From NCBI RefSeq assembly GCF_030272615.1, contig NC_081408.1, positions 306,841,950 to 306,905,949 on the forward strand: a DNA stretch of 64,000 bases. The letters run 5' to 3'. The notes under the pieces were generated by a model that saw nothing but the letters and a program-made list of their open reading frames with translations, did no database searches and was not told the origin of the DNA. Below, one piece after another: positions 11,740 to 21,035 of this stretch (the stretch's first letter is position 1; each line of letters begins with the position of its first letter). The DNA is from Cryptomeria japonica. Lineage: Eukaryota; Streptophyta; Pinopsida; Cupressales; Cupressaceae. Position numbers and translations under genes: made by a program.

Positions 11740-12087
11740 TAATGAATGGTCCTACTTATCAATTGATGAGTTAAAGGGGCTCTATAATGAATGGTTCATA
11801 AGGCACAACACTTGCTGAAGGTTTTGCAAATGGGGTTGCAAGCTAAGTGGGTTTAACCTTGGAGGGAACTCCGTGGTTAAGCGCGCTTGAGTTGGAGTAG
11901 TACTGGGATGGGTGACCTCCCGGAAAGTCCCAATGCTTCATCCCTGTGAGCATCACCTGGATGCAATGAGTGCTAAGTGGACCATTCATTCTCATGAGAG
12001 ATGGGTTCTTGTGAACCACTACTCATGAAACATGGGTCAATGAGTTTGACCCAAAACTACACAGTTGAACCTTGATAGCAATATCAT
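11740..12087 (+). mobile_element. 5S-rRNA-derived insertion (SINE- or Cassandra-like)
   Basis: A 348-bp block absent from the other LTR copy is bracketed by the 13-bp duplication AATAATAATTCTA (11727-11739 and 12088-12100). In its middle (11867-11930) is a clear 5S rRNA 3'-half match including GATGGGTGACCTCCC. The block also has AATGAATGGTCC at its left and the exact inverse GGACCATTCATT near 11975-11990. Known 5S-carrying plant elements are Cassandra LTRs, but those make 5-bp duplications. A 13-bp duplication suits a LINE-mobilised SINE better. The identity is open. Confidence 0.7.
11867..11930 (+). pseudogene. 5S rRNA-like internal promoter region
   Basis: AACTCCGTGGTTAAGCG, then AGTAGTACTGGGATGG and GTGACCTCCCGG match the box A, intermediate element and box C part of plant 5S rRNA. 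The first half of 5S rRNA is not recognisable and the 3' end diverges after AAGTCC. It is not a working 5S gene but could still bind TFIIIA. Confidence 0.8.
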
Positions 12088-12594
12088 AATAATAATTCTA
12101 GTTTAGTTTCACCAAGGAGGTTGGCTAGCTTTTTCACATAAATGAATTTATTCTAGTTCCCGAAGTTTTTATTATACCAAGGAGGTCAGCCAGCCCATAA
12201 AATTTAATTATTTATCTTTGGAACTCAGTAAATGTTTTCTGACGAGACCTCCTTTGATATCAATATTTAATCATCTTGACATTAATTCCCTGTTGACATC
12301 AATGGCAACAATATTTCCAACAATCTCCCCTTTTATCATTGGTGTCAACTTCGTGATCAAACAATGTTATGAACATAATGCTCCCCTTGTCTCTAATGCT
12401 TCCAATTTTTGTAACTCTCCCCCTTTGACTTCAATGACAAAGGGATGCCCAACACTTACAAAGAATCTCCCTCTTTTTACAATACTTTGTGACATCAACA
12501 TCATTTTCTTTTTTCCAGTAACTCTCCCCCTTTCTGAAATCAATGACAATGAGATGCTTATTATTTTCAATCAGCCAATCTATCTTTGAATTGT

Positions 12595-13054
12595 CTTCTT
12601 CACAGAGCTTGTAAGCTATTGCAATAATTATTTCTCCTTGAATTTATCTTGTCCTCAAATTTGTGCATGGAGTGCATTTGGCACACTCATAGATTTTTCC
12701 TCCACATTATCTTGCTCTTGTTTCCTTCTCCATACTTTTGTAAACTTTCCCTCGTGTTTGTTCATGGTATCTTCCTTGTTCTCTTTGGGTTCTAGTAGAC
12801 TACTACTACAAAATCTTGCTTTATGCCCATGGTTGTTGCAGTTGTAGCAAATGACATTATGATCTACCAATGGAACAAAAGAATTATAGTTCCTTCTTGA
12901 AAACCCATTAGTACTTCTATATGTGTTCCAACTTAATTATATCTCACATGTTCTCTACAATTTGTTGCCTTATGACCAAAATGATTGCATGAAACACAAT
13001 AACCATAAAAGAAACTTTTGAACCTCATCATATGTTGCTGTTTTGTTTGGGAGG
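12595..13054 (-). pseudogene. copia-type gag, two zinc knuckles
   Basis: On the minus strand, G-Y-C-V-S-C-N-H-F-G-H-K-A-T-N-C (about 12963-13010) and I-C-Y-N-C-N-N-H-G-H-K-A-R-F-C (about 12808-12850) are two CX2CX4HX4C knuckles, as in the plant copia gag family that also has an upstream coiled coil. The ORF (12655-12870) then ends A-L-H-A-Q-I, where protease would begin in intact relatives, and no protease follows. One stop and a frame change lie between the knuckles. The upstream half of the gene is at 26100-27100, beyond the gypsy element. Confidence 0.7.
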
Positions 13055-13778
13055 TGTTCACATTAATTTTCCCGTAACTAAGGTTTTCGGCCGGGTTGCT
13101 TATTTTGCCTTTTCAGTTTTCCAGCAGTGCAGGGCGTACAAGACAATTGTCAGCTCGGCGTTACTCCCCTGGTCCGTATTTGGTGTTTAGTTTTTGGAGT
13201 AGCGCGACGGTGACAAATGGAGAGATGTTGGTGATTGGACTTCTTTTTGGGGCCCACATTTCAACGCACAAAGCAAACGGTTACTTGACACCGTCATGTT
13301 TTGGCGGGTGCATTTCTGTTTGAAAGGGTTTCCTAGCTTGCCCTCTGCTGTTAGCAAAATCTTTTCGGTTTATGACAGTATGAAGATCGTTGCAGGCAGG
13401 GAGTGAAGTCTTGGGGCCGTTTTGCTGGGTGTGATCTTCAGGGCGACACGGCATGGTTTTCTGTTCGGGGGTGGTTATGCCTTTTTGGCATGCTTGGGAG
13501 CTGTTTGTAGAGCCGCGAGCTCTATTTATGCTTGCTTTTTCCCTGTTAGTAGGGGTTTAGAACTTTTCAAGAAGAACAATTAAGTTTGTTTAGTAGGAAT
13601 TTTAGCCTTTTAAAACTATTATTGTTTTCTGGAGAAGGTTATTCAAATTGTGCCTGCGACCTTTGTGATACTTCTTTCAGTACGTTGTGATGGTCTTTTT
13701 TTGTGCTGTTCTATTAGAATTCCAATAACTTTGGGAGTACATTTATCTAAGATTTTGCCGATTAAACTATGTTTTGCA
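13055..13778 (+). repeat. 5' LTR of the Tat-like element
   Basis: TGTTCACATTAATTTTCC to CTATGTTTTGCA. Aligned along its full length with 25165-25887. It is followed at once by gag coding sequence, not by a primer site. Confidence 0.92.
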
Positions 13779-15350
13779 CAGGAGAATGTCATAAAACTCC
13801 TTGGGAGCATTTGCAAAATGTAGCCACTGTCTGCACTGCCCATGGTATCACTGAACAAAATGTGGCTCTAAGATTGCTCGTAGCCTCTTTCAAGGGAAAA
13901 GCTTTGGATTGGTTCAGATCCTTTGGCCCCAACACTATAGGAGATTGGGATCAGCTGGGAGATCGTTTCTTTCAGAGATTCTCGGATAAAGCTGACAGAT
14001 CGTCCTTGATGCACCAACTCATCACAATAAAGAGGGCTCTGACCGAAGCACTAATTGATTTTAATCTGAGATTTCAACAAACCTGGTAGAGGATACCTTT
14101 GTTTGCTCGCCCTCCGACGGATATGGCTTTCGTATTCTATTTAAAAGTTTTCAATTCTGACATATTAGTGATGATTCAATATTTAGGAGGCAATACTCTT
14201 CCGCAAGCATTTGACATAGCAGTCCAAGCTGAAAATAACCTTATCGACATTGGGAAGCTAGCCTCTCGCCCTAGAATGCCAGTATTCCCTGAAATATCCA
14301 CTCAAGTCTTAGAAGAAGCTACTTCCAGTACGTCCGCTCCGCAGTCTATGTATTCGTTCCCTACTCCCCAAACCGCTTCTCTGGTTGCTGAAGTTAGTGA
14401 TATGAAGAATCTCCTAAGATCCTTCTCCAATGAGATTGTCAACCTAAAAAGAGCCCAGGTGTCTCCCGCCGAGCCCCCTTTTCAGCAAAATTTCCAAGGG
14501 AATCGACCTCCGTACCAACATATAAATCATCGTGCTAATAAACCTCCTCAACCGAATGGCCAAATAGTCCCAGTCCCCAATCCGTTGCAGGTTGTCTACC
14601 CAACCACTGGTAGGGAACTGATAGTGGGCCAAAATAACTTGGCGGGCGACACCAACTCTTGGTGTTTCCCGTGCAACAATGCTCATACTCCAAGGAATTG
14701 CCCAAGAGGGAATTTGCAGCAGAGGGTTGCAGAACAAAGGAATTCAGGCATGATGTCGGATGAGTCTGCATATACATCTCCGGGTATGGATAATGCGGCT
14801 TTTGTCGCTCAGATGCAAGGGATGTCATTGCAACAAGAAGCAGAAATCACCCCTGATCATGCGCTTTTTTCATGGATGGAAGATGAGGATGCAGTGCTGA
14901 CCAACGATGCAGTCACCCCGAAGGATGGAACTCCTCTCGTGCACGCAGATTACAATCTCCGCTCCAAAAGGCGTTTGACCGGGGAAAGCACCATCAGTAT
15001 GAGAGCAGTGCCCGTGGACAGCCCCCCTGAACCACCAGTCACTAACTCTACCTATCCGAGAAAAGAGTTCATCCCTTATAAGCCGGAGGAGCCGAAGGTT
15101 CTCACACCTCAGGTGCTAGACGTGGTAGAGCAATTGAAGAAGGCCTCGACTCATGTCTCTCTGCGGGACCTCCTGAGTATTCTGGAGCAAAAGAACAGAC
15201 TAAGAGAGGCGTTGTCTCATGACGGAAAAGACGCAAGTGCGATAGCTCCGCAATCTCTTCATATTGACGGAACGGGTCTCCGACCCACAACAGGCAAAGC
15301 GCACTCTCTAGCCGTATTAACAAATGAAGGCTCGCCCCCTGCAGCCCAAG
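13779..15350 (+). pseudogene. gag (retrotransposon gag, truncated)
   Basis: Coding starts immediately after the LTR with W-E-H-L-Q-N-V-A and A-L-D-W-F-R-S-F-G-P, the core of the Retrotrans_gag domain. The usual N-terminal part of about 80-100 residues is absent. One in-frame TAG (14087-14089) interrupts it. From 14099 the same frame continues for 1140 residues. A knuckle C-F-P-C-N-N-A-H-T-P-R-N-C (CX2CX3HX4C, one residue shorter than the canonical form) lies at residues 189-201 of that part. A linker rich in P, S and E leads to the protease. The join of LTR to gag keeps the frame. Confidence 0.8.
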
Positions 15351-15730
15351 TAGAAGGTAAGCCTAAGCCAAATCCTTTCTACCTTACCCTTATAGTTGGA
15401 GATAAAATTTTGCATAACTCCATGATAGATTCCGGGGCTAGCACTACCGTCATGCCTAAGCAAATCACCGAAGTATTAAACATCAGGCATGACCCTTTGA
15501 ATAAAGTGGTTATGCAGCTCGATGGGAACAGGGTTCAGATGAGAGGTCTCATCAAAAACCTCCCCCTAACGTTGTTTGCATGTCCAAGTGTGATGGTGCC
15601 TCAAGAAGTAGTGGTCATTGATATCCCGCCTGTCTTTGGGTTCTGTCTTTCTCGAGATTTTACTGCTAAAATAGGAGGCTATATGTCCCTAGATTGGTCC
15701 CATCTCATCCTCCTTACCCAACGTGGTGCC
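15351..15730 (+). pseudogene. aspartic protease domain
   Basis: F-Y-L-T-L-I-V-G-D-K precedes the catalytic D-S-G-A-S-T at residues 444-449 of the 14099-17521 frame. A hydrophobic flap-like stretch and I-D-I-P-P-V-F-G-F follow, as in plant Ty3/gypsy proteases. It would cleave the Gag-Pol polyprotein. The domain itself is open and the active site is intact. Confidence 0.8.
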
Positions 15731-16027
15731 AAGCTGAAAATCCTTTCAGAACCCCTTCATGCTGAGTATATAGCCAACCAGGCCTTGATCAATTTCGAAC
15801 CTACACACACCTCTATATCAAACGATGAACGAAAAGTGGTAGAGCTTTTAGAAGACGAAGAAGTAACGAGAGAAATTCCACCTGAGCAAGAGGCCTTCTT
15901 GAATGAGTTCATAGATTCAGACCCCTTCTCTAACTACCATGCCACCGGCCTGGGTACCTATTGCATTTTTGAAGAAAATCAGATCATCCCAAAGTTTACT
16001 AAGGATCCGTTCTCTGAAGAGCAGTTG

Positions 16028-16430
16028 TCTTCGGCACTATGGACCCTACACTTCGACGGCGCCAAATGCAAGATGGACTCCAGAGCTGGAGTTTGTCTCA
16101 CCCCCCCTTTGGGCGAACAAATCCTAAAGCCTTTCCGGTTGCAGTTCGCATGCTCAAATAATGAAGCGGAGTATGAAGGACTGATTCAAGGTTTGAAAAT
16201 GGCGGAAAGGATGGGCATTAAAAAGTTGAAAGTCCTTGGCGATTCTGAGTTGGTGGTCCATCAAGTTCGAGGGATATCTAGTGCCAAGCACGTCCGCATG
16301 AGGTCTTACCGCGCTAGAGTGTGGGATCTAATAGAGAGTTTCGATGCTTTCAGTATCATAACCATTCCTCGGAAACTAAATACCACAGCGGACCAAATGG
16401 CCACCATTAGAGCACAATTTGATCCTGCTA
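16028..16430 (+). pseudogene. extra archaeal-type RNase H between protease and RT
   Basis: L-H-F-D-G-A (D653 of the 14099-17521 frame), N-N-E-A-E-Y-E-G-L (E691), V-L-G-D-S-E-L-V (D715) and a final L-N-T-T-A-D-Q-M give the D-E-D-D signature of the RNase HI form also found in archaea and in plant LINEs. It would degrade the RNA strand during reverse transcription. It lies before RT. In the best known Tat families (Ogre, Retand) the second RNase H follows the RT-RNase H unit. The active site looks intact while the ordinary RNase H downstream has lost residues. Confidence 0.8.
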
Positions 16431-16749
16431 CGGACTTTCTCACCAGCTCCCAAGCAGTCAGCGTGGTTGTTCGCTCGGCTATCCCTGATAATGATACTCA
16501 CTGGCAAGTGTTCGAGAGCGATGAACATATCACTTTGTTCATCCAAAGCTCGGGAGAATTTGTTGATCAGCTGCAGCCTAAGATAAAGGAAGCCTACGGG
16601 AATCAGGTCATCCAATTGAGATCTAACAAGCTCCCTAACGGTTTGATCACTTTAGAGAACCTGTTTGACCACGAGGATGCCAAAAAAGATAAGCGGAAGC
16701 TCACAGCAAACAAAGAGGATTATGCCGAAATGTCAGTCGACAGTGGGAG

Positions 16750-17650
16750 AGTTCTCAAGGTCGGAAAGGATGTTTCCTCCGAAGATAGAAAGAAGTTGGC
16801 CCGATATTGTGATGAATATGAAGGTGTCATGGCTTGGTCTTATGAGGATTTAAGAGGATACGATCCTAGTATCATCCAACATACCATCGAGCTTGCAAAT
16901 GAGGCCAAACCGGTCCGGCAGAAGCAAAGACCGGTTAACCCAAAAATTGAGTCTCTCATGGCTCAGGAGTTGAAAAAGCTGATCAAATCAAGGATCATTT
17001 ACCCCATAAAACATAGTACATGGGTGTCAAATTTGGTGCCTATTAGGAAAAAGAACGAAGATATCCGGCTCTGTGTGGATTTCCGAGATCTAAATCAGGC
17101 GTCTCTCAAAGACCACTATCCTCTGCCATCAATGGAGCAATTACTGAGCACGGTGGCGGGATCAGGAATGTTCTCAATGCTCGACGGTTTCTCAGGATAT
17201 AACCAGGTAAGTGTGAAAGCGGAGGACCAACACAAGATGACGTTCACCACTAAGTGGGGGACGTTTGCATACCAAAAGATGCCTTTCGGATTGTCAAATG
17301 CTGGGGCAACATTTCAAAGTGCCATGGATTTAGTTTTCAAAGAGCTAATTAATAAGATCATCTTAATATACTTAGATGATCTGACCGTGTTTTCCAAGCA
17401 CAGGGAGGATCATTTTGACCATCTCGAATTAGTCCTCCAAAAATGTCTTGAATTTGGGATTTCTTTAAACCAAAAAAGTGTATCTTTGGGGTTCCTCAAG
17501 GAAAATTACTTGGGCATATAGTTTCAAAAGAGGGTGTTTCCATTGACCTAGACCGAGTCAAGGCCATTAAGGATCTTCCCCTCCCGATCAACAAAAAGGG
17601 AGTCCAATCTTTTTTAGGAAAGGTCAATTTTGTTAGTCGTTTCATTTCTG
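16750..17650 (+). pseudogene. reverse transcriptase (Ty3/gypsy)
   Basis: R-L-C-V-D-F-R-D-L-N-Q-A, D-H-Y-P-L-P-S-M, F-S-M-L-D-G-F-S-G-Y-N-Q, M-P-F-G-L-S-N-A-G-A-T-F and Y-L-D-D (residues 1091-1094 of the 14099 frame) cover RT motifs in order, with the catalytic aspartates intact. At about 17468-17475 one A is missing from an A run, so the frame ends at 17521. Read in the next frame, G-H-I-V-S-K-E-G-V and F-L-G-K-V-N-F continue the thumb region. Confidence 0.9.
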
Positions 17651-18270
17651 ACTTTGCCGGAATAATAAGACCCATCACCCTCATGTTAAAAAAAGATATA
17701 CATTTCAAATGGACTATTGAGGCCAAAGAAGCTTTTGATGAAATAAAAAATGCTATTTGTTCCGCTCCTGTATTGTCTAACCCAGACATGTCAAAAGATT
17801 TCATAATGTACGTCTTTTCTGGTTAGCATAGCATCGCCATGGTCCTAACCCAAAAAGGTGCCCAAAAAGGAGGAGAGCATCCCATAGTTTTCCATTCAAA
17901 AACTTTTAAGGATTATGAGGCCCGATACAACTTCATCGAGAAGCAGGCCTTAGCCGCTGTAAAAGGACTAAAGAAATTCGGGCATTTCATTGCCTGTAAT
18001 AAAACCACGGTGTACGTAGCCCATCCCGCAGTAAGGGAATACATTATGGAGGGTGACATCACTGAAAAAAGGGCAAATTGGATCACCAAGATCCTAGAAT
18101 ATGATGGCGATATCAAGCCAACAAAGCTCGTTCGTGGGAGAGGCTTGTGTGAATATATAGTGCAAGAATGCGAGCCCCGCGATGATGAAGTGGCCACAGA
18201 GGAAACGGTTATGCTTTTGCTTGATGTTCCAAACAACAGCTGGATTGACAAAAGAAAGCAATTCATGAAG
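17651..18270 (+). pseudogene. gypsy RNase H with lost catalytic positions
   Basis: F-D-E-I-K-N-A-I and P-V-L-S-N-P-D lead into Y-V-F-S-G where Y-x-D-A-S is expected, then a TAG stop (17824-17826). H-S-I-A-M-V-L, I-E-K-Q-A-L-A (E kept) and V-Y-V-A-H-P-A-V follow, where the aspartate of the T-D-H motif is alanine. Two of three active-site acids are thus gone. This fits a role as a structural tether in a polymerase that uses the other RNase H, as is known for retroviruses. Chance decay after insertion is possible. Confidence 0.75.
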
Positions 18271-19489
18271 ACCAGGATTTTTCCCGAAGATCTCCCCCCG
18301 GCTATGAGGAGATTTTACAGACTCCAAAATAGCGGTTTCCGCTTAATAGATGGAACTCTTTTCAAAAGAAATTTTGATGGAGTCCTGCTCTGTTGTGTAG
18401 ATCGGAGCCAAGATGATAAAATCCTACACGAGTTCCACTATGACTCCTCAGGAGGCCATTTCTCTGCACCCACAATTGCTATCAAGATTACTCAAGCCGG
18501 GTATTTTTGGCCGCCCATGTTCAAAGACACACAATTTAGTGAGGGGATGCAAAGAGTGCCAGTATTACATGGGAAGGAGCAAGAAAGCTGCAATGCCACT
18601 CAGGCCTGTGTCAGTGGAAGAGCCTTTGGCTCAATGGGGCCTTGATTTTATCGGAATGATCAACCCCCCCAGTTCAGCCGGACATAAGTGGATCCTGACT
18701 GCTATTGATTATTTCACTAGATGGTCCGAAGCTGTTCCTTTATGGAATTCATTAGAAAGCGAGGTGCTGGCTTTCCTAGAAGATCTAGTGTGCGGATACG
18801 GTCCCCCAATAACCATTATATCGGATAATGCTCGCGCATTCATAGGCTCGCGAATTACCCAATTCACCCTCAACAGAGGTATTTATCTCAAAACCTCTTC
18901 TAACTACTATCCTCAAGGGAATGGACTTGTCGAGTCCACTAACAAAAACTTGATCAGACTTATTAAATGGATAGGTTCTGAATACAAGAGGGAATGGCAT
19001 CACCACTTAAGAAGCGCATTATGGGCGGACCACATAACACCCAAGCAGATTCTAAAAAACTCCCCGTATAAGCTGGTATACGGAAAGGATGCACTTTTCC
19101 CCATGTCGCTAGAAATCCCAGCTTTGCAATTACTAAAATCAATGGAAGTGGCTGAAAATGGCCCTATGGCCGTAAGATTGGCAGAGATTATGGAGCTAGA
19201 AGAAGCAAGGGAGGCAGCATTTGCGGCCCTCCAAGGCAGACAGGAAGTCGTCAAAAGATGGTTTGACAGTAAAAAGAGCTCTGATTTGGTCTTCAGCCTC
19301 GGGGACCTTGTATTAAAATATAATGAGAGGGCGGCGAAGCCTGGTCAGCACGCCAAGTTCGACTACCTGTGGGAGGGACCTTTCCGCATTATACATTGTA
19401 AAGGTTTCAATGCTTTCGAGCTAGAAGACATGAATGGGGACCCCCTCCCAATCTCGGTTAATGGTTTCCACCTCAAGCCTTTTCATTAG
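18271..19489 (+). pseudogene. integrase
   Basis: The zinc-binding H-E-F-H-Y ... G-G-H and C-K-E-C-Q-Y are split by a one-base loss near 18529, after which the frame runs open to 19489. The catalytic core has L-D-F-I-G-M, I-I-S-D-N-A-R-A-F and N-G-L-V-E-S-T (D, D, E). The C-terminus has W-E-G-P-F-R-I and ends F-H-L-K-P-F-H. There is no chromodomain, as expected for the Tat lineage. It would insert the cDNA in the nucleus. Confidence 0.88.
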
Positions 19490-19721
19490 GTGTTCCGTGC
19501 CCTTTTGAATGTATATAATGTATATATTGTATTTTAGTGCCTATTTATCTTATTTATTCCAAGCAAGAATAGAAAGAAGAGAAAACAGAGAAAGGAGAAA
19601 AGCGCAAAATCCATTATATTAAAAACATTTTTGTATTTTCATTACATAATGAGTAGGCTCTTGACCTCTCCTTTTTCTACAATCATTTTGCTCAAGTCCA
19701 AGACGACGGTTCATCCCATCT

Positions 19722-20453
19722 TTAGCAGCTCTCCTCAGTCTTGGCCTCCTCAGCGTCAAATGTTTCCTCTTCTCCTGACCACTCAGAGTCAGAAGCGCTC
19801 TTGAGCTCCCTGGGCATGAAAATAACAACCAGGTTTGGTTGTTGATCTGGCGTCAAAATTCTCGGGAAGATATAGTCCCTGAATCCAGTATACAAGTCCG
19901 TACCTTCCGGGACCGGGACTATCAAATGAACACGCAAAAGAAATTCCGCGGCAAGATCGACGCGATATCGATGAGAGGACAACGTCAGTGTTTTCAGCCC
20001 ACTGATGAGCGGGTGCCAAGCTACCTCCTCGTTGTGTGTGATGAACCGCTCCAGGTCAAATGGCAAGGGAAGCCCTCAGAAAGGGACGTAGTATGCAACC
20101 ACATTCTCCAATCCGCCCAAGTAATCTTTGGAAAAGAGAGCCTGAGTCAGCTACGACGCTAGCAACCCAGATTGACCGCAATCTAGCAGAGAGGCTATGA
20201 ATCGTGAACAAATGTCTGTATTCACTCGGTATCGGTCTGGATTATCAATAAAATCTTCTCCAAGTATCCATTTAATGGCGGCTATTATTAAAGGATTCTT
20301 CCTACGCGTCATCCTCTGCAACCTCCGATTAGAGATATTTCCCAAGAAAGCGACCTGCGCTTTGTTGCTGACGAGCCTAACTGGAGTATCCATGACTACA
20401 AAAGTTCCGCCGTTAAAGCTTGCAATGTGGTAAAAGAATGTTTGAAAAGACAT
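19722..20453 (-). pseudogene. antisense accessory ORF in the Tat-like element
   Basis: From ATG at 20453 one minus-strand frame runs 244 codons to about 19722, with only a TAG (20151-20153) and a TGA (about 20077) inside. Text on both sides of the stops is protein-like: F-Y-H-I-A-S-F-N-G-G-T near the start, then I-I-A-A-I-K-W-I-L-G, V-A-W-H-P-L-I-S-G-L-K-T-L and an acidic tail rich in E, D and S. It lies between pol and the sense accessory ORF, transcribed against both. Antisense ORFs at this place are known in some Tat elements (for example maize Grande). I cannot show homology and know no function. Confidence 0.6.
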
Positions 20454-21035
20454 ATTTATAGTAGAATTTCAGCAGAAGATGTCAAATGCTCAAAGTGCAT
20501 GCCTTCCCAAATCCCAATGTTTCTGTCATATCTCCATTAATTCGCGTCATGCGAATGGGCTTGTTCTCAGAATACCGATGTCCTGCTAGTTACCTCGAGA
20601 GGGAGGTTGATACGAGCAAAGAGCCACGCGTATGTACAGGTACATCGCGTTTTAAATACCAAGTTCTGCTAGACTGTTTCAGCCTGCACGAACTTTATTA
20701 CCGACTGATCCTCTCGATCAAAGAAAAGATTTGCTTGAATGAATTTTCCTCGAGTAACGGCAGACTAGCCAAAGGCATTCTTGGGAAGTGGGAATGGCGG
20801 CGCCCTTCATCCGTGGGAGTTTATTGCAACAACAATTTGAGCTGGCGCGCGTGTAAGCAGGTACTTGCCATTAAGCGTTCGCTTTTGCGAAAATCTAGGC
20901 GCGTTTTGCATTTAAGGCTTGAGGCTCTTCCCTCTTATCCGTCCGTTTTTGAAAAGCGAAAGAAAGGAAGACGAGGTATTTTTCTCTCTCGATTTTAGAA
21001 TTTTTCCAGCAAAGGAAGGAAGCTTTCTGCCCATA
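20454..21035. promoter_or_regulatory. spacer between two divergent accessory ORFs
   Basis: The 582 bp between the antisense ORF start (20453) and the sense ORF start (21036) would hold promoters or splice signals for both. A TATAAATA on the minus strand lies only just before the antisense ATG, too close for a normal TATA role. A 170-residue plus-strand ORF (20486-20998) shows no domain pattern and is probably chance. Function is inferred from position only. Confidence 0.3.

Larger units (their letters stand above)
11047..12322 (-). repeat. truncated 3' LTR of the copia-type element
   Basis: Matches 27397-28293 with many differences. It contains tandem-like blocks around AAATCTGCT. It ends on the plus strand at TATTTCCAACA (12322), followed by the polypurine tract (about 12323-12336). 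The part equivalent to 27114-27396 is missing. A 348-bp 5S-derived insert occupies 11740-12087. Confidence 0.75.

Noticed and set aside
11867-11930. Functional 5S rRNA gene
   Set aside because: Only the promoter-containing part matches; the first half of 5S rRNA is unrecognisable and the block is a transposed insert.
12218-12589. 123-residue plus-strand ORF
   Set aside because: It runs from the copia LTR into the region after the polypurine tract, opposite to the element's sense, and shows no motif.
20486-20998. 170-residue plus-strand ORF between the two accessory ORFs as a gene
   Set aside because: It overlaps the likely control spacer, has no domain-like pattern and is more likely a chance open frame.
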